Made by a program: the position numbers and the translations under genes. Shown here piece after piece: positions 47,942-60,295 of a stretch of 64,000 nt of DNA. The notes under the pieces are model-generated. The model saw nothing but the letters and a program-made list of their open reading frames with translations. It did not search any database and was not told the DNA's origin. Source of the DNA: Lonicera japonica (taxonomy: Eukaryota > Streptophyta > Magnoliopsida > Dipsacales > Caprifoliaceae); assembly GCA_021464415.1 (NCBI GenBank), contig CM038471.1, positions 13,754,073 to 13,818,072 of the forward strand, given 5' to 3'. Position 1 is the stretch's first letter. Each line of letters starts with the position of its first letter.

Positions 47942-48124
47942 GTGACGTTCGACTTTGTTTGTCTAAACGAGAATAAATTAGCTCACGATTTAGCTTATTA
48001 TGCGTTCTCTTTTAGTTACTTGGAGAGCTGGAATTCTTTATTTTCGGATTGGATTTTGGCCCTTATTTTGGCTGATTTGGTTTATTTTAGTCTGTTTCTG
48101 ATTCTTACAAAAAAAATAAAATGA
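47942..48124 (+). pseudogene. 3' end of a LINE (RNase H-like tail)
   Basis: The frame reads NENKLAHDLAYYAFSFSYLE, the ANxxAHxLA-type motif near the end of RNase H domains in plant LINEs and related reverse transcriptases. It ends in an A-rich tract (ACAAAAAAAATAAAA), as expected for a LINE 3' end. The upstream reverse transcriptase is missing, so this is a 5'-truncated copy. Confidence 0.45.
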
Positions 48125-48285
48125 ACATGCCCAGCTGGGCCAATTTGGGCATCTATACAGCCCAAGGTCAAGAAACTTGGTCCGCATTGTGAACAAGCAG
48201 CAAAATATGGAATGATAAATCTAAAAGGATAGCCCTAGCCAATTAAGCAAAAAATCCTTGCTATAATTACGCCATCAAGTTGGAT

Positions 48286-48658
48286 TATAAAGAGAGAATC
48301 TCTTACTTTAATAAAAAAAAAAATAAGGGATTCACATTTAAAGGGGTAAATTGATGAATAATTTTTGGAATTCTGTAGAGATAATCTATATTATGAATAG
48401 ATTATCTCCACAAATTTCATTAAAAAAATTCAACCTAGGAATAAGTGAGATGATTTTCAAAAATTTCAACGTTCGAAAATGCACATATATATCAATTTTT
48501 CAATACACCCACTTCTAAATTGAGGTTTTTTATGAAGTTTGGTGGAAATGATCTACTAAATATATAGATCATCTCTACAAAATAAAAAAAAATCATTAAT
48601 TTACTCCTCCAAATAGACATCCATACTTTTTGCTAAAGTAAGGGAATCCCTCTTTATA
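48286..48658. mobile_element. MITE (about 370 bp)
   Basis: The left end TATAAAGAGAGAATCTCTTA and following CTTTA pair with the complement of the right end (TAAAGTAAGGGAATCCCTCT, then TTATA). Subterminal ATAGATTATCTCCAC and AGATCATCTCTAC blocks are also related. No coding. Confidence 0.6.
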
Positions 48659-50950
48659 GCATAACCCCACAAGTAATTATTGTAAGTCTATTATATAAGT
48701 TTTTTTTTACTTACAATTCTTACTGCCTATATATTCTTATCGGGTGCATTACACGAGTTGTATTTTTGTTATATTTTGTGAAAGTAAAATCCATTTAATA
48801 TATGCCTATATAAATATCCAGTAAGTATAGTATTTTTCATTAGATAAAGGCACAGTTGCAAAAAAAGAAAAAGAAAATACATGTTTATTGTAATCTATAA
48901 TAACAATGAGAAAGGACTATGAAATTGCCGAATCACATTATTTTCTAGCGTTATATTTATCATTGTTCCTTAATTCAAATTTTAGTATTCTACTCCGGTC
49001 AATTCAACCTGTTTCAATTAATCCGCATCAATTATATCATTAGGAAGAATTGCATAAACCAAGGCTTTGAAGACCCAATTTACCCTTAGAAAAAAGTTTG
49101 TCTGAATCTTCAAAAGGAACATCTATTATCCAAATTAATTACAAAAGTGAAAATTATATTATTAGTAATTTTTATTTATTTTAAATGCTCACCAAGAATA
49201 GTATTACAACGTGCTAGGAAGGACGAAACTAGGATTTAATCTTGTGTGCTAAATATTTACTTAATTAGGTAGCATGCGCATTTGGAAGACAGTGTCCTTA
49301 ACAAGTTACCAAAAAATCTAAATATTTTTTCAAAGCTTGTTTAGCTACGAGGAGGATATATATATATATATATATATGGTAAAATTTTCACCATTTATGC
49401 ATAATTTGCTGAATGATATAACTCTTTTTATCTTAAATTAAGAGTCCAATTTCTTTTTTAGAACATAAACAATATATGTACCAAATCTCATGCTAGTGAA
49501 CAAGTTTATTTTTGACCCTTTATTACATGGAAATTAGGTTATCCTTTAGAAAATGTGCAAAAGTCAAGTATGAACTCTTAATTTTGGAGGACGAAGCATG
49601 CCATGGGCAATAAAAAGTAAAAACACCTAAATTAGAACTCAAAATACAACATAAAAATATTAAGGGGGCATTTCCAAAAACTTTAGCACAAGTAGCATTA
49701 GCCCACGCATCCCATTTGGATGGGTTCAGGTCTCATCCTCGTCTCCCTTTTTCGCTTATAGTTGTAACAAGGAAGATACTTATACCTTTCTTTTTTAAGC
49801 AAATACTAGAGGAGGTCCAATTATGTTATTTTAACAAAAGCTATTGAAGATATGACAGTATAACACATGTCATAGAACTTTAAAATGTTAAGAGGGCCGT
49901 CTTTAGTTTTTCATATGTCACACTGCATTGAAAAGTGTTCTATCTTTAACCGCATAATATAAAGAGAAATGTTATTTAGTCTATGAAAAAGAAAAAAGAA
50001 AAAAGAAAACTTAAAATATTGCATTCAATCAATCACTATCATTTAGTATTTTATGTTCCCAGACTCTAATACAAATGTGTGATTTAAATTTAATTGGATT
50101 ACAATTTCATAGACTTTTAAAATGTTAACGGGGGACCATTTTTAGTTTCGCATATGTCACAATGCATTGAAAGTGTTTAGTGTTCTATCCTTAACAATAT
50201 AATATAAATTAGAGAAATGTTATTCAGCTCACATAAATGAAAAAGAAAAAGAAAAAATACAAAGTAAATGTTATTTTCAATCAATTACTATCATTCAGTA
50301 TTTTACGACTCCAATACAAATGTATGATTCAAATTTAATTGAATTACAATTTTTAGTAGCATTTCTATTTTATGAATTGGGTTAATTTCATTCTTTTGAA
50401 AGAAAGCAACATGAAGATGGAGACAGATCGAATTAAGTTGGGACCAAGTCAGCTAAAGATGAGATGCAACACACCAGCGGAAACATCTGATTCTAACCTT
50501 TGATCCATAATCCAACAACTCTTAACTCTTAAAGTCAACACAAGATAATGAAAATCCATATATATCGGAATGTGCTTCATCTTTACATATTGCATGTCTT
50601 ATCTTCTCTACTTCCACTCACATCATAGTGATCATTGTTCCTTCCAATTTCTACCAATAATTTTTTTGTATTGCAATTTGCATTTATCAAATTTTTAAAC
50701 TGAATTTTTTTTAAAAAAAATAGTATGTGCCTTTTAAGGCATGGACTGAAGAGGGACCTAGCAGATCGAGTAGTCTTCGGTCCAATCTAACTAAAGTAAT
50801 TACTGAATTAGTTGTACAATAAAAAGGGAATAATTTAACGTGATTGAATAAAACTCAACTCACCTCTTTATTTGGAGTGAGTGGATTAACCTTCACCCCA
50901 ATTCATGAGAAATCTTGAGTTTGAGTCTTATCTAGAATGATGGGATTTTT

Positions 50951-51012
<62 letters not shown>

Positions 51013-51634
51013 CTCGCCCATCTATCTAATTCTCAAATCACATGTTTAAAGTAATTAAAGAATTCACACTACACATAAGTTTGCTAAAATGATTTTTTTG
51101 TTTTTAATTTGAAATAAATTAATCCATATATTTATGCAACAAAACGAATAAAGTTGTAATTAAATTCTGGATCAATTATATGGACTATTGGACTATAATA
51201 AAGCCCTTCTTCTTCTCCTTCTTCAAGTAGCTGTATTCAAGCACCCACCATTTCTCTAATTAAGGGTATATGTAACCAAATTATTTTTTTTCGCGTATAT
51301 ATGCAGGGACTAGTTCTAGTATGGACTAGTTTTTGGCAAAGAAATTTGATCGCTAAAAGTCAGTCCATACCAGAACGGGTCCCCTATATATAGAGAGAAT
51401 TATGTGACATGTGAAAACTAATAAAGAGTTTGAAATTAACATCATTGAGAGTCTTAACCAAAAAAAATTTTCACAAAATAAAAATTAAAAAGGAATCATC
51501 AACAAACAATAGTAACACAAAAGAAATAGAATGATGGAAGATATGATTTACCTGAAAAGAAAAGTGAATTATTTTCTTGAAGAGGCTCATTGAAAATCTT
51601 TGACCCGAATGCCAGTACTTCTCAGTTTCAATGA

Positions 51635-51665
<31 letters not shown>

Positions 51666-51966
51666 CTTGAGTTATGTATCTCTTTTCTCTAGCTATGTAT
51701 TTACATTTAGTTATGTATCTCTATTCTCTATCTATGTATATATATGTATGAATCTAAGTGTGTAAGAGGACGGATGAATCCAAGTATGTAGTGTATGTTG
51801 TAGTGTAGAGAGAGAGAGAGAGAGGAGGAACAGCTAAAAATAACAATATTAATGCCAGCCCCTTTACATAGCTTAGAGAAACAACAAAATGCAATCTTTA
51901 ATTCCCCCTATATTAAAATATATAATCATACTTCTAATAATTCCGCATTGACAGCCTGTGAACCAG

Positions 51967-52005
<39 letters not shown>

Positions 52006-52066
52006 CAGCAAAAATAAAATAAATAGCTAGCTCGGTTAGCAATGTGCATGTGTTGTTTCATGTTTT

Positions 52067-52105
<39 letters not shown>

Positions 52106-52121
52106 TGGGGATAAAGGATAG
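48659..52121. other. Intergenic AT-rich DNA with microsatellites
   Basis: No gene is supported. A segment around 49960-50060 is repeated at 50200-50300 with moderate divergence (TATAAAGAGAAATGTTATT; CAATCAATCACTATCATT; TAGTATTTTATG), showing an old direct duplication about 240 bp apart. TA runs lie at 49358-49377. A possible 5' UTR exon of the minus-strand KELHRLYRVQ gene ends at 51552 before a GTAAAT donor. (GA)n lies at 51971-52001 and (GT)n-(GA)n at 52067-52106. Confidence 0.4.
50855..51012 (+). mobile_element. Possible SINE ending in (TAA)20
   Basis: The B-box-like TTGAGTTTGAGTCTTATC is followed by a short body and a long (TAA)n tail at 50952-51012. SINE tails of this form occur in plants. 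The A-box is weak, so the microsatellite may simply be independent. Confidence 0.3.
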
Positions 52122-52536
52122 AGTAAATAAACCTTATGGTCCTTAAATTATCGTACTTTACTACTATGGCCCCTAAACTATGTTTTGTACTTCTAAGCCC
52201 TTAAATTGTGCAGTCATACCCCAACAATCCCTTAGGGTATATTCGCTAAAATTTTTCTAACGGTGTAATGATATTATCCGTCGCTAATAGTGTACGTATA
52301 GTGATGAAATATACAAATTTGTTACTTTTACCGACAATAACATATTTCAGCGCTACATGTAAATTTCTGGTGACAAATGCATATTTTGTCATTGAAAATT
52401 TTGTAGTTATAAACCCTAGGGTGCCTGTAGGGTACAAAATGCATAGTTTGAGGGCCATAGGGGTACAAAAAATAGTTTAAAAACTATATAGGCACAACTA
52501 CATGTAATAGTTTTAAGGGCCTTGACGGTATTTATT
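52122..52536. mobile_element. MITE (about 415 bp)
   Basis: The left part (AATAAACCTTATGGTCCTTA, then CTATGGCCCCTAAACTATG) pairs with the complement of the right part (CATAGTTTGAGGGCCATAGG, then AAGGGCCTTGACGGTATTTA). The centre is AT-rich. No coding. Confidence 0.55.
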
Positions 52537-53493
52537 CTGAAGGATAAATTAAAGTTTTAGGTAAATAGATATTTTAACTTTGCACCTCATATTTTTTAAG
52601 CCATATTTGTGTTTGGATTCATATTTTATTTTCTTTGTTGTTGCAATTCACTTCTATTAAAAGTCCGTTAGCTGTTGTTTAATCACATGTACAATATATA
52701 TATATATATATATATATAAAAGGATCATAACGATTTTTCACTTGGGTTCTTAAATTATGGGAGTGAACAAAAAAATTCATCCAATTATCAGTTTTAATGG
52801 GCTAAACGTACACGTTCAAAACTCTCAAAACCCACCCAAAATGATTATAAATTTATTACATATACGACAAATTTTGTACTTAATATGGTTAAGGTAAAAA
52901 ACTAAAAACTTTAATAGGATCAGTTTTGCATACTTTATAATTTAGAGTAATTCTATATGATCACATTTATTTTACTTATAAAAGCACGTACTCTAATTTA
53001 TTGGTTATAACGAATTTGATATGAACCTTACATTTTAATCAATATATATAATGTCTAGATTGAATGTCAGACTTTTATATTAATATGAGTATCGCTCTTG
53101 AATTATTGTATAGTTTGAGGGTCTAGAGTAACAATTAATAGACTACATATAATTCCGGGTCTAACCACAATTTACCAAAAAATAGTCCTGCAGCATGAAA
53201 CGTGCATTTGGGTGGGGGGGTGTTTGCTTAAGAGCCGTTGGTAGCATAATTTTAACATGTAAATATTATAATTAATACAGTGGATATTGTTGGTATGGTT
53301 GAAGGCAGATCAAAGAGGGGCCCACAGAAGAAACAAAGTAGAATGAATATAAATATGTATAACAGAAACAAAGGATACACTCATACGGAAGCCAACGTAG
53401 GCCTGTGAACAAGATATTCCAGACAGCTCTAACTGGACATAAGGGATAACCTATGATGAAAATTAGCAAATTTTCAGGGTTATTGTCAAACAA

Positions 53494-53531
<38 letters not shown>

Positions 53532-53577
53532 GGGAAATATATATAGAGAATGAATGTGATGCGGAACAGTTGTGTAC
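52537..53577. other. AT-rich spacer before the hAT element
   Basis: TA runs lie at 52697-52718 and 53518-53531, with (TC)n at 53496-53517. Weak inverted similarity between about 52720-52800 and 53090-53170 (TTGGGTTCTTAAATTATGGG; AATTATTGTATAGTTTGAGG) may mark another old MITE. No gene. Confidence 0.4.
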
Positions 53578-56500
53578 TTATGAAGCATAGACATGAGTAC
53601 GGGTGTATACGAAAAATCTTAAAAAACTTAGGCACGAGTATGGTGAAGAACACGTTTAATTAATAAATAAATATATTTATATAATAATATGTATTATGCA
53701 AACTCATATTCAAAGAACACTACAAACAAGTAAAATTTAACAGCACTTAAAATAAACAAGAAGTTTCTTCAAGTCATATCGACAAAAGAAAAGATTACAT
53801 CAAATAAAATAGAAACTATAGATCAAAATTCAAAAGAAAAAAAATAGAAATTGCAAACTTAAATAAAATAGTTTAGTTGTTGCTCCTTGTTTCTCAATCA
53901 CGGGAAACTATCTCTAGCTTCTCTAACATCTTCTTCTTCATCTCCTAAAAACATTTCATCCAAATTGAGTTCGTCAAGTGACAAATTTGCGATCTCTAGT
54001 ATCCCAGCACCATCAAGTGAATCAAATGCATCACCCCCATATCCCACATCTTGCTATGTCCATCTTTATAATGATTAGAACTCCTAGAAAGAAGTCAAAG
54101 ATTGCTATGCATGTAAACTAAGTCCTCAACTCGTTTTGGAGTCAACTTGTTTCTCTTCACATAATTTATAAAAGAATATGTATTCCAATTTCTCTCCGAA
54201 CACGATGAAGAAGAAGATTGACGAAGTAGCTTTGTTGCTAAGGCTTGGTGAATGGGAGTATTGGGTCCATGGACGGCCCACCATAACTTCGGTTCAAGAA
54301 CCCCTCTATCATATATAGAATCATGGTCGTTAAACGATCCATCAACGGATGAAAACCTTCCAAATTCAATATTAGCCATTCTATGCTCCTCAGCATTTAG
54401 GAACAATTTAAGTAAACATTTCTTTCTTTCTGTTGAAATTTCTAAATCCTTATGGGGTTCAATTCGATTACGACCCGCACTACGCCATTGGTGGCTATAA
54501 TACCTACTAGTAAAACTATATATAAATAAAAAGTAAAACTAATAAACTATATATAAATAAAAAGTAAAACTATATATAAATATAAATAAACATGTAAATA
54601 ATTAATGATGTAACTACAGTTCAACAAATGGGCCAAACAGTGTAGTGGTGTGTTGCTTTTGGACCACCGACTAACCAAAATGGTGCGCACAACCTCATAA
54701 AAGCTTGACTCCTCAATGTCTAGCTTCATTTCTTGTCGATATATAGCCATCTTTACTTTCTCAATCATGCAATCCCACAAATCATACACCAAGTGAAGAC
54801 AAGAATCATCCGTATCGGTAATCCTTAACATCTCATAAATTGGCTCGATAAAGGACAAGATATAATCAACTTTATCCGGTCCCACCACAAGTCATTCAAT
54901 ACTTTTTCCTTTATAAATTGGGTCTTCCCATGATTGTCTTCTCTATACAAAGTCCATTTATCTAAAATGACCAAGTTTTGAAGGCCTTCTTTAACAAGCT
55001 TAAACCTCTTAATCATAATACCGAAGCAAACCGAGTATCCGCAATAGCAAGCATCTTCAATTTCACAAATTGATTATACAAGTGAAGCCTCATTGAATGA
55101 GTTGTGATGAAAACCTTAATGACCATTGCATCCATCACAATTTTTGTGATCCAATTACATTCACCATACGTAATGGCATTTGCTTCGGTGTCCTTCGCTG
55201 CACAAATGTTTTTTAAAGCAAGATTAAGAGTGTGTACAACGCATGGTGTTCAAAAGACTTTTGGATACATATCCTCAACAAGAATTCCCGCCGCATGACA
55301 CACCGAAGCATTATCCGTTATCACTTGAACTACAAAATCGGTTCCAACTTCCATGATTGTTTATTTATCAAGTTAACAATAAAGAATTAGTCTTTATATT
55401 CACCTTGACAATTAACCACCTTCAAAAACATTGGTCTAGCTTCATTCACTGCTATAAAATTGATCAAAGGCCTTCTTTGAGGGTCACTTCATCCATCATT
55501 GACAATAGTAACCCCCTTGTTTGTCCATTGTTGTTTTAGTTGTTCCAACACCCTTTTAACATTTTCCCTCTCTTTCTCTAGTAAAGTAGTTCTTAAGGAA
55601 TTGTATCCGAGGGGGCACAAAACTATCAAGATTGCTGTTAGCAGCCATTGTAAATGCTTTAAAATAGTGAGGATTTCTTGCAAAGTAAAATGGTAAGCCT
55701 GCAGAATAAAACGTCCTTGCAATCTTTTGTCGCAATTCTTCTCGAGCATTCATATTAAATGCCTTTTCAATTGCCGAATTTCCAGTCGCCTTTCTTTTTT
55801 TTGGTTTCAAACATATCTTTCGTTAATCAAATGAAGCTCCATCAATAGTTTTTTGAGATTGACATGGCAAATGGACTTTTTTAGCTGCTGAATTTTTCAC
55901 CCTCAAGGCAGCTTCATCAACTTCTCTTTTTAACTCGGCCAATGCACTGTCACTGACTTTTTAATACTTCTTAATTCCCCTCCCAATAATTCTTAACAAA
56001 TGGCCCGTTACTCTAGAGTAAGAGCCCTTAAATATCTCACCACAAAAATTGCATAAGAAGGAGTAATTCCCTCCACCCCTAGCTGATTTTTCTATCCTCA
56101 TAACGTGTTTCCACATTGGCATATTGTCATATTGAGTGTGAGAGGATACAGCAATAGTAGACGTAGAGCTACTACCCGTCAAAGTAGAACCAATATTTTC
56201 CATAACCACTTTTATAATCCAAGAAAAACGACACAATTTGAAATGAAACTTTTCTAAATTAATCAAACAAAAGGGAAGAGTATAACCAAAACTATTTCTT
56301 TGATTTTTTCAAAAGCCGGACAAAGAAAACCAATTACGAAAGGAAGAAGGGAAGAAGGGAAAAACAGAAGAGAAGAAAGTAGAAGACATATTCAGTGAGT
56401 GAGAAGATCGAAGAAGAGAAGGTTGATGACGATGAGGACTCACAAGACGAAGATGATAGAAGTTCCATGACAAATATGAATGGGTTTGATCGCCGTTGAG

Positions 56501-56848
56501 ATGAGAGAATAAGTTTGATAGGCGTTGAGATGTGATAAGGGGTTTGAGCGGCATTAACCCTAACTTTTGTCGATATATGTTTTATTCCGGAATATCTCAT
56601 CTGGTAAATATACTTTTTAATTAATAAAAAGACACGTAAATATATTGCATATGGTTTTTATTTTTCATCCATCCGTGTCGGGTACCGTACCCATTACACC
56701 TTTTAGCAGTGTCCACTGGTATTTAATAATATTTTTATTGAACACGCCAAGTGGCATGTCTTAGCCATATCTTACCCGTACCCGTGTTCGTGTCCTTCGC
56801 GTGTCCACATTGCTATCCCTAAAAACATGGAGTACCTGTGCTTTATAG
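53578..56848 (-). mobile_element. hAT DNA transposon (3.3 kb), decayed
   Basis: It contains a broken hAT transposase on the minus strand. Proposed ends are TTATGAAGCA on the left and, as complement, CTATAAAGCA on the right. Near-identical 8-base flanks lie outside (TTGTGTAC at 53570-53577, CTGTGTAC at 56849-56856), the duplication length of hAT elements. Both subterminal regions are rich in GTACGGGT/ACCCGTAC motifs. Confidence 0.65.
53898..56203 (-). pseudogene. hAT transposase (BED finger, DUF659, hAT dimerisation regions)
   Basis: The frame starts at ATG 56203 (MENIGSTLTG). First comes a BED zinc finger: MWKHVMRIEK, CNFCGEIFKGSYSRVTGHLL. A stop near 55961 separates it from the DUF659-type part (IARTFYSAGLPFYFARNPHY; KQQWTNKGVTIVNDG). 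Later pieces hold the core (IYEMLRITDTDDSCLHLVYD) and the C-terminal dimerisation segment (ANIEFGRFSS, LEPKLWWAVHG, ATKLLRQSSSSSCSERNW), ending in an acidic tail before the stop at 53898. Several stops and shifts show it is inactive. The intact family product cuts and inserts the element DNA in the nucleus. Confidence 0.8.
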
Positions 56849-56856
56849 CTGTGTAC

Positions 56857-57479
56857 AGACCGGAACATTTAGTGATAATTTGTCTATCTATCACTGAAAA
56901 CATTTATTAATGTTTTGGCTAAGACACTAAGTAATAAAAAGGTCAATCCGTTACAAACGATTATTACCAGATCTAGATCAAATATATACATGCTTAAAAT
57001 TAATCACGACAATAAATATAGAAAAATAAATGTTTAACACACGTCAAACCATGAGAAACTAGATTTATATGATTCAGACATCGTTGATTAACTATGACCC
57101 TACGTCAACGAGGGAGGGGAGTAGCATTCCATTACGAATGAAGAATATTACAAGAAATGACTTACCGGCTCTAACCTGGACCGTGGCAATATTGGTGATG
57201 TTGGGTCTGGAAACACAAGTGTTAGTGACACGTGTAGTTCGACCAAAGTTACCTAGTAGGGTAGCCTTTAATTAATAAGGAACTCTAAGAATTAGGGGTG
57301 TTATGACCAATCCAAAAATCGATCGACTGAACCGAACCACTCTGAACCAATTCGATATAAACTAAACTGAAATGACAAAACCAAACCGAAAATGAAAATA
57401 TTTGGATTGGGTTTAGGTTGCAACTTTGCAAATCGAACCAAATTGAATTAATATTTATTTACCAAATTCTTGGTCTGCT
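56857..57479. other. Spacer between hAT and MULE remnants
   Basis: No gene is supported. From about 57293 an AGGGGTGTT end followed by GAACCGAACC-type repeats marks one end of the same GGTTCGG-rich repeat type seen at 42888-43607; its partner end was not found. A short minus-strand frame near 57070-57250 has a spurious multicopper-oxidase-like look (see rejected items). Confidence 0.4.
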
Positions 57480-58115
57480 TGAGGACGTGAGAAATTATAT
57501 GATGAACAGGATGCAAGCTTGCAGGGAGAAAGTGGATAAATAGGATGGTTTAATTTGTCCCAAGATTAAAGAGATGATTGACAAAGCAAAGAAGGAAGCA
57601 TGATGTTGCATTGCCACTTGTAGTGGTAATAAAAAGTTTTAAGTCACTATTATGTTTGGTGATCAGTACACAATTAACCTCTCTACATGACTTGCTCTTA
57701 TAGTAAGTGGGAAATGAGTGGCATAGCTTGCCCTCATAGCATTTCATGTATGCACTTCCCGAGTCGAAGTAGAAGGGCATGTACGCCAATGTTATCACAT
57801 TGAAACATACAAGAAGATTTATAAGCCCATCGTTAACCCATTAAATGGAATTAATAGACTTGGCTCACTGTGTTACCACTAGAGTATGATCCTCAACCAG
57901 GTAGGCCAATGGAGGATGAAATAAGGAAGAGAGCTGACGACCACATAAGGATTTACAAAGCTCGGGAAAAGGCATCAAAAGTCATTGAGATGTAATGTTT
58001 ATGGCCCATTTGGGGGAAAAAAAAAGGAGTTGCAAAATGCCCAAAACTGGTGGTGGGAATGCAGCAATTAGCAACATTAACAATGAAAGGAAGCACAAAC
58101 AACCTCTAAGTTGCC
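57480..58115 (+). pseudogene. C-terminal remnant of a MULE transposase (SWIM region)
   Basis: Plus-strand translation in shifting frames gives YMMNRMQACREKVDK, DGLICPKIKEMIDKAKKEA, CIATCSGNKKF, MFGDQYTINLST, then VEVEGHVRQCYHIETYKKIY and KPIVNPLNGINRLGS. It ends near a decayed zinc-knuckle start (KGVAKCPK). This order is that of the MuDR-type transposase C-terminus, where a SWIM zinc finger follows the catalytic core. Stops and shifts are frequent, and no catalytic core remains in this window. Confidence 0.7.
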
Positions 58116-58547
58116 AATTTTCATTACTTTTGATGTGAGGAAAGCAGTAGCTAGTAGCACGTATATAATATCTCAATATAGCAGTCTTGTCACCACCTGA
58201 GCACATCTTCCTAGAAGGGAAGAAATATATCATATTTTCAGAGCTGCAAGGGCAATCTAAGACATGGAATGGACTTTGAAGTTTGATTAAATGATTTTTT
58301 TTATTTGATGCTTTAGTCTAGACATCTATAATGGTTATTGTTTTTGTAGCACTTTTGGTTTTTGTTAAGGAAAAATATATGATGATGGTAGCACTTTTGG
58401 TTTTTTGTGAAATTATTTGTTTTTGATATATTGCAATGATCAATGTTTATTAAATGGAAAGAAATGATAGTTTTCTTTTACCCACCTGAAGTGTTTATTT
58501 TGGAGTTAAATTGTTCCTCAACCACCTTTATATTGAATTGCATTAAG
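58116..58547. other. Spacer before MITE
   Basis: AT-rich. Two near copies of a segment with GTAGCACTTTTGGTTTTTGT lie at about 58349 and 58389. No gene. Confidence 0.4.
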
Positions 58548-58975
58548 GCCTCGTTTGGTTTGCGGATTTGAGGACTCAAGAAAGGAAAGTTATTACTTTC
58601 TTTTGTTTGGCAAAAACAAACTCCGGAAATACTTTCCTGACATAGGGGAAAGTAAGGGGAGAATCATTCCACTTAGACCTCATGGGATTGTATTTCCCAC
58701 CATTTATTACAAAAGTTTTGGACAATAATACCCCTACCTAAATATGCTATTGCCAAATTTATCCATTAAAATACAAGGGTATTATTGAAATATTGACATA
58801 TTTTTACTTTCATTTCATGTACCAACCAAACACTGAAAGGGAAATCAAATGGTATTTTTTTGAATACTTTTCATGCTTAACCAAACATAAGAAAGGAAAT
58901 CTGATAGGAACTTTAGTTCCCAACCCCATAGGGAAGACAAAGAAATTGATTTCCCTTCCATAAACCAAACGAGGC
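58548..58975. mobile_element. MITE with GCCTCGTTTGGTT ends (428 bp)
   Basis: Left GCCTCGTTTGGTTTGCGGA pairs with the complement of right TCCATAAACCAAACGAGGC. Internal mirrored blocks (GAAAGTATT/AATACTTT, GGGGAAAGT/TTCCC) continue the pairing. TAA/TTA bases at the edges fit a PIF/Harbinger-type insertion but are not decisive. It lies about 230 bp upstream of the small gene at 59204 and so may be part of its promoter. A partial relative is at 15139-15365. Confidence 0.75.
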
Positions 58976-59203
58976 TTTATATTTACAAAGGACAATCTAC
59001 TCAACCACCATATTCATTTCCACTGCCAAAACAAAGTGTTATTCATTTCATTAACTAAAACAAATAATATTACAACAAAAATACACATACTTCATCACCA
59101 AAACACAATACAACCTGAAATCCCCAAAACAGAGCCTTATATTTTTTTTCAATTCCTCCCCAACAGAAATAACCACATAAAAGTTATAATAAACACAAAC
59201 ACA

Positions 59204-60295
59204 ATGAGCATTTTTTTTCCTCTCTTCCTTCTCCTCTTAGGCTTTTATTTAACTTTGTTGATTTTTTTCAATAGCCCAAGAATATTCTCTCTAGATCTTG
59301 CAAAATGGGCGGATCAATCCATTCGAAGTACCCACAGCCATTATCCTACAATAGGAAGAATATTCATGAATCAAAATAGAAAAGACTATTGGGGAGAAAA
59401 ACACAAAGTCTTACCCCATACTGTCACAAGATCTGAATCTGGTATCAGTTCAAGAAGTCTTCACCACGATCCTCTTCGTACAATGACAAAGGTGGGCAGA
59501 TCTCATTGCTTTTCAATTTCTCACTCATTTTTTTTGCCCTTCTCTCTTCTTTTTCTTCCCTGGTAGAAGCTTATATATATATATATATATAATGTAGGCG
59601 TATATTAGTTTAGGCTAGAATTAGAAAGTTGTTTTCCTACTTTTGCCCCTAATATGTCATGCACATGACTAATTTTATTAGCTTTTTAGATGGTTCGTCC
59701 AAAACTGGGGGAAAGTGAGATGCGGCTAAAACTTTGTGTATGATCGAACTTATGCATTTTGGAATTCTGTGAACCAAAGTGAGACAGGAGGTCATCTTTA
59801 GGGGTGACTTTTGTAAATAAATCTTGATTTATATATCTATTTGTGACTGTATTTGTGTGTGCATTGTATATACACTAGCCCACATGCACACGCTATACGT
59901 GTGCGATGTGTGTTAAGAGTTAAAGAACACAATAGAAGATTTGTTATTCATCTCAAAGAATTGTAATATAAAATGTTATAACTTAGCAATTAGTATCATA
60001 TAAAAGATTTGTTATTCATACTTTAAAATAATATTTGTTTTCTTTTATCGTGTTCTTTAATCTCAGCGTTACGTTTCATTATAGAACACATAAATATTTT
60101 TTCATACGTAATGAGTTTATTGCTAAAACTATATGCAGTAGATTTTTAACTTACTGATGATGTATTTTTTCTTAGGCTCCACTTGCTTTCCCTTTCACCA
60201 CAAAACGTGAATGCAAGGATTTAGATGTGACGCCCGTATTTCCCATAAGGAGGCAACAACCTCTAGGAGTGGGCCATCATGGATGCTGTCAGTAA
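59204..60295 (+). CDS. Small secreted or membrane-anchored protein of unknown family, C-terminus replaced by solo LTR sequence
   Basis: I do not recognise the family. Exon 1 (59204-59491) encodes 96 residues: a strong hydrophobic N-terminus (about residues 3-24) acting as signal peptide or anchor, then a hydrophilic part with KWADQSIRSTHSHYP and RKDYWGEKHKVLPH. A donor GTGGGC follows AAG. Exon 2 starts at 60176 after TTTTTTCTTAG and reads APLAFPFTTKRECKDLD in phase. After 17 residues it enters the solo LTR at 60226 and runs 22 residues further to a TAA (60293-60295). On the other side of the LTR the host sequence continues with two codons and a stop, so the original protein was about 114 residues and the insertion removed only its last residues. 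The ATG lies about 230 bp after a MITE. The gene model is plausible but unproven. Confidence 0.4.

Noticed and set aside
49690..49790. tRNA-like A and B boxes (GGGTTCAGGTCTC)
   Set aside because: Cannot be folded into a cloverleaf and no tail is seen; SINE status is unsupported.
52246..52480. Overlapping 70-codon ORFs on both strands
   Set aside because: They lie inside a MITE and have no homology-like motif.
57069..57275. Minus-strand reading resembling a multicopper oxidase segment (NITNIATVQVRAGK)
   Set aside because: Too short, no copper-binding His motifs nearby and no flanking exons.
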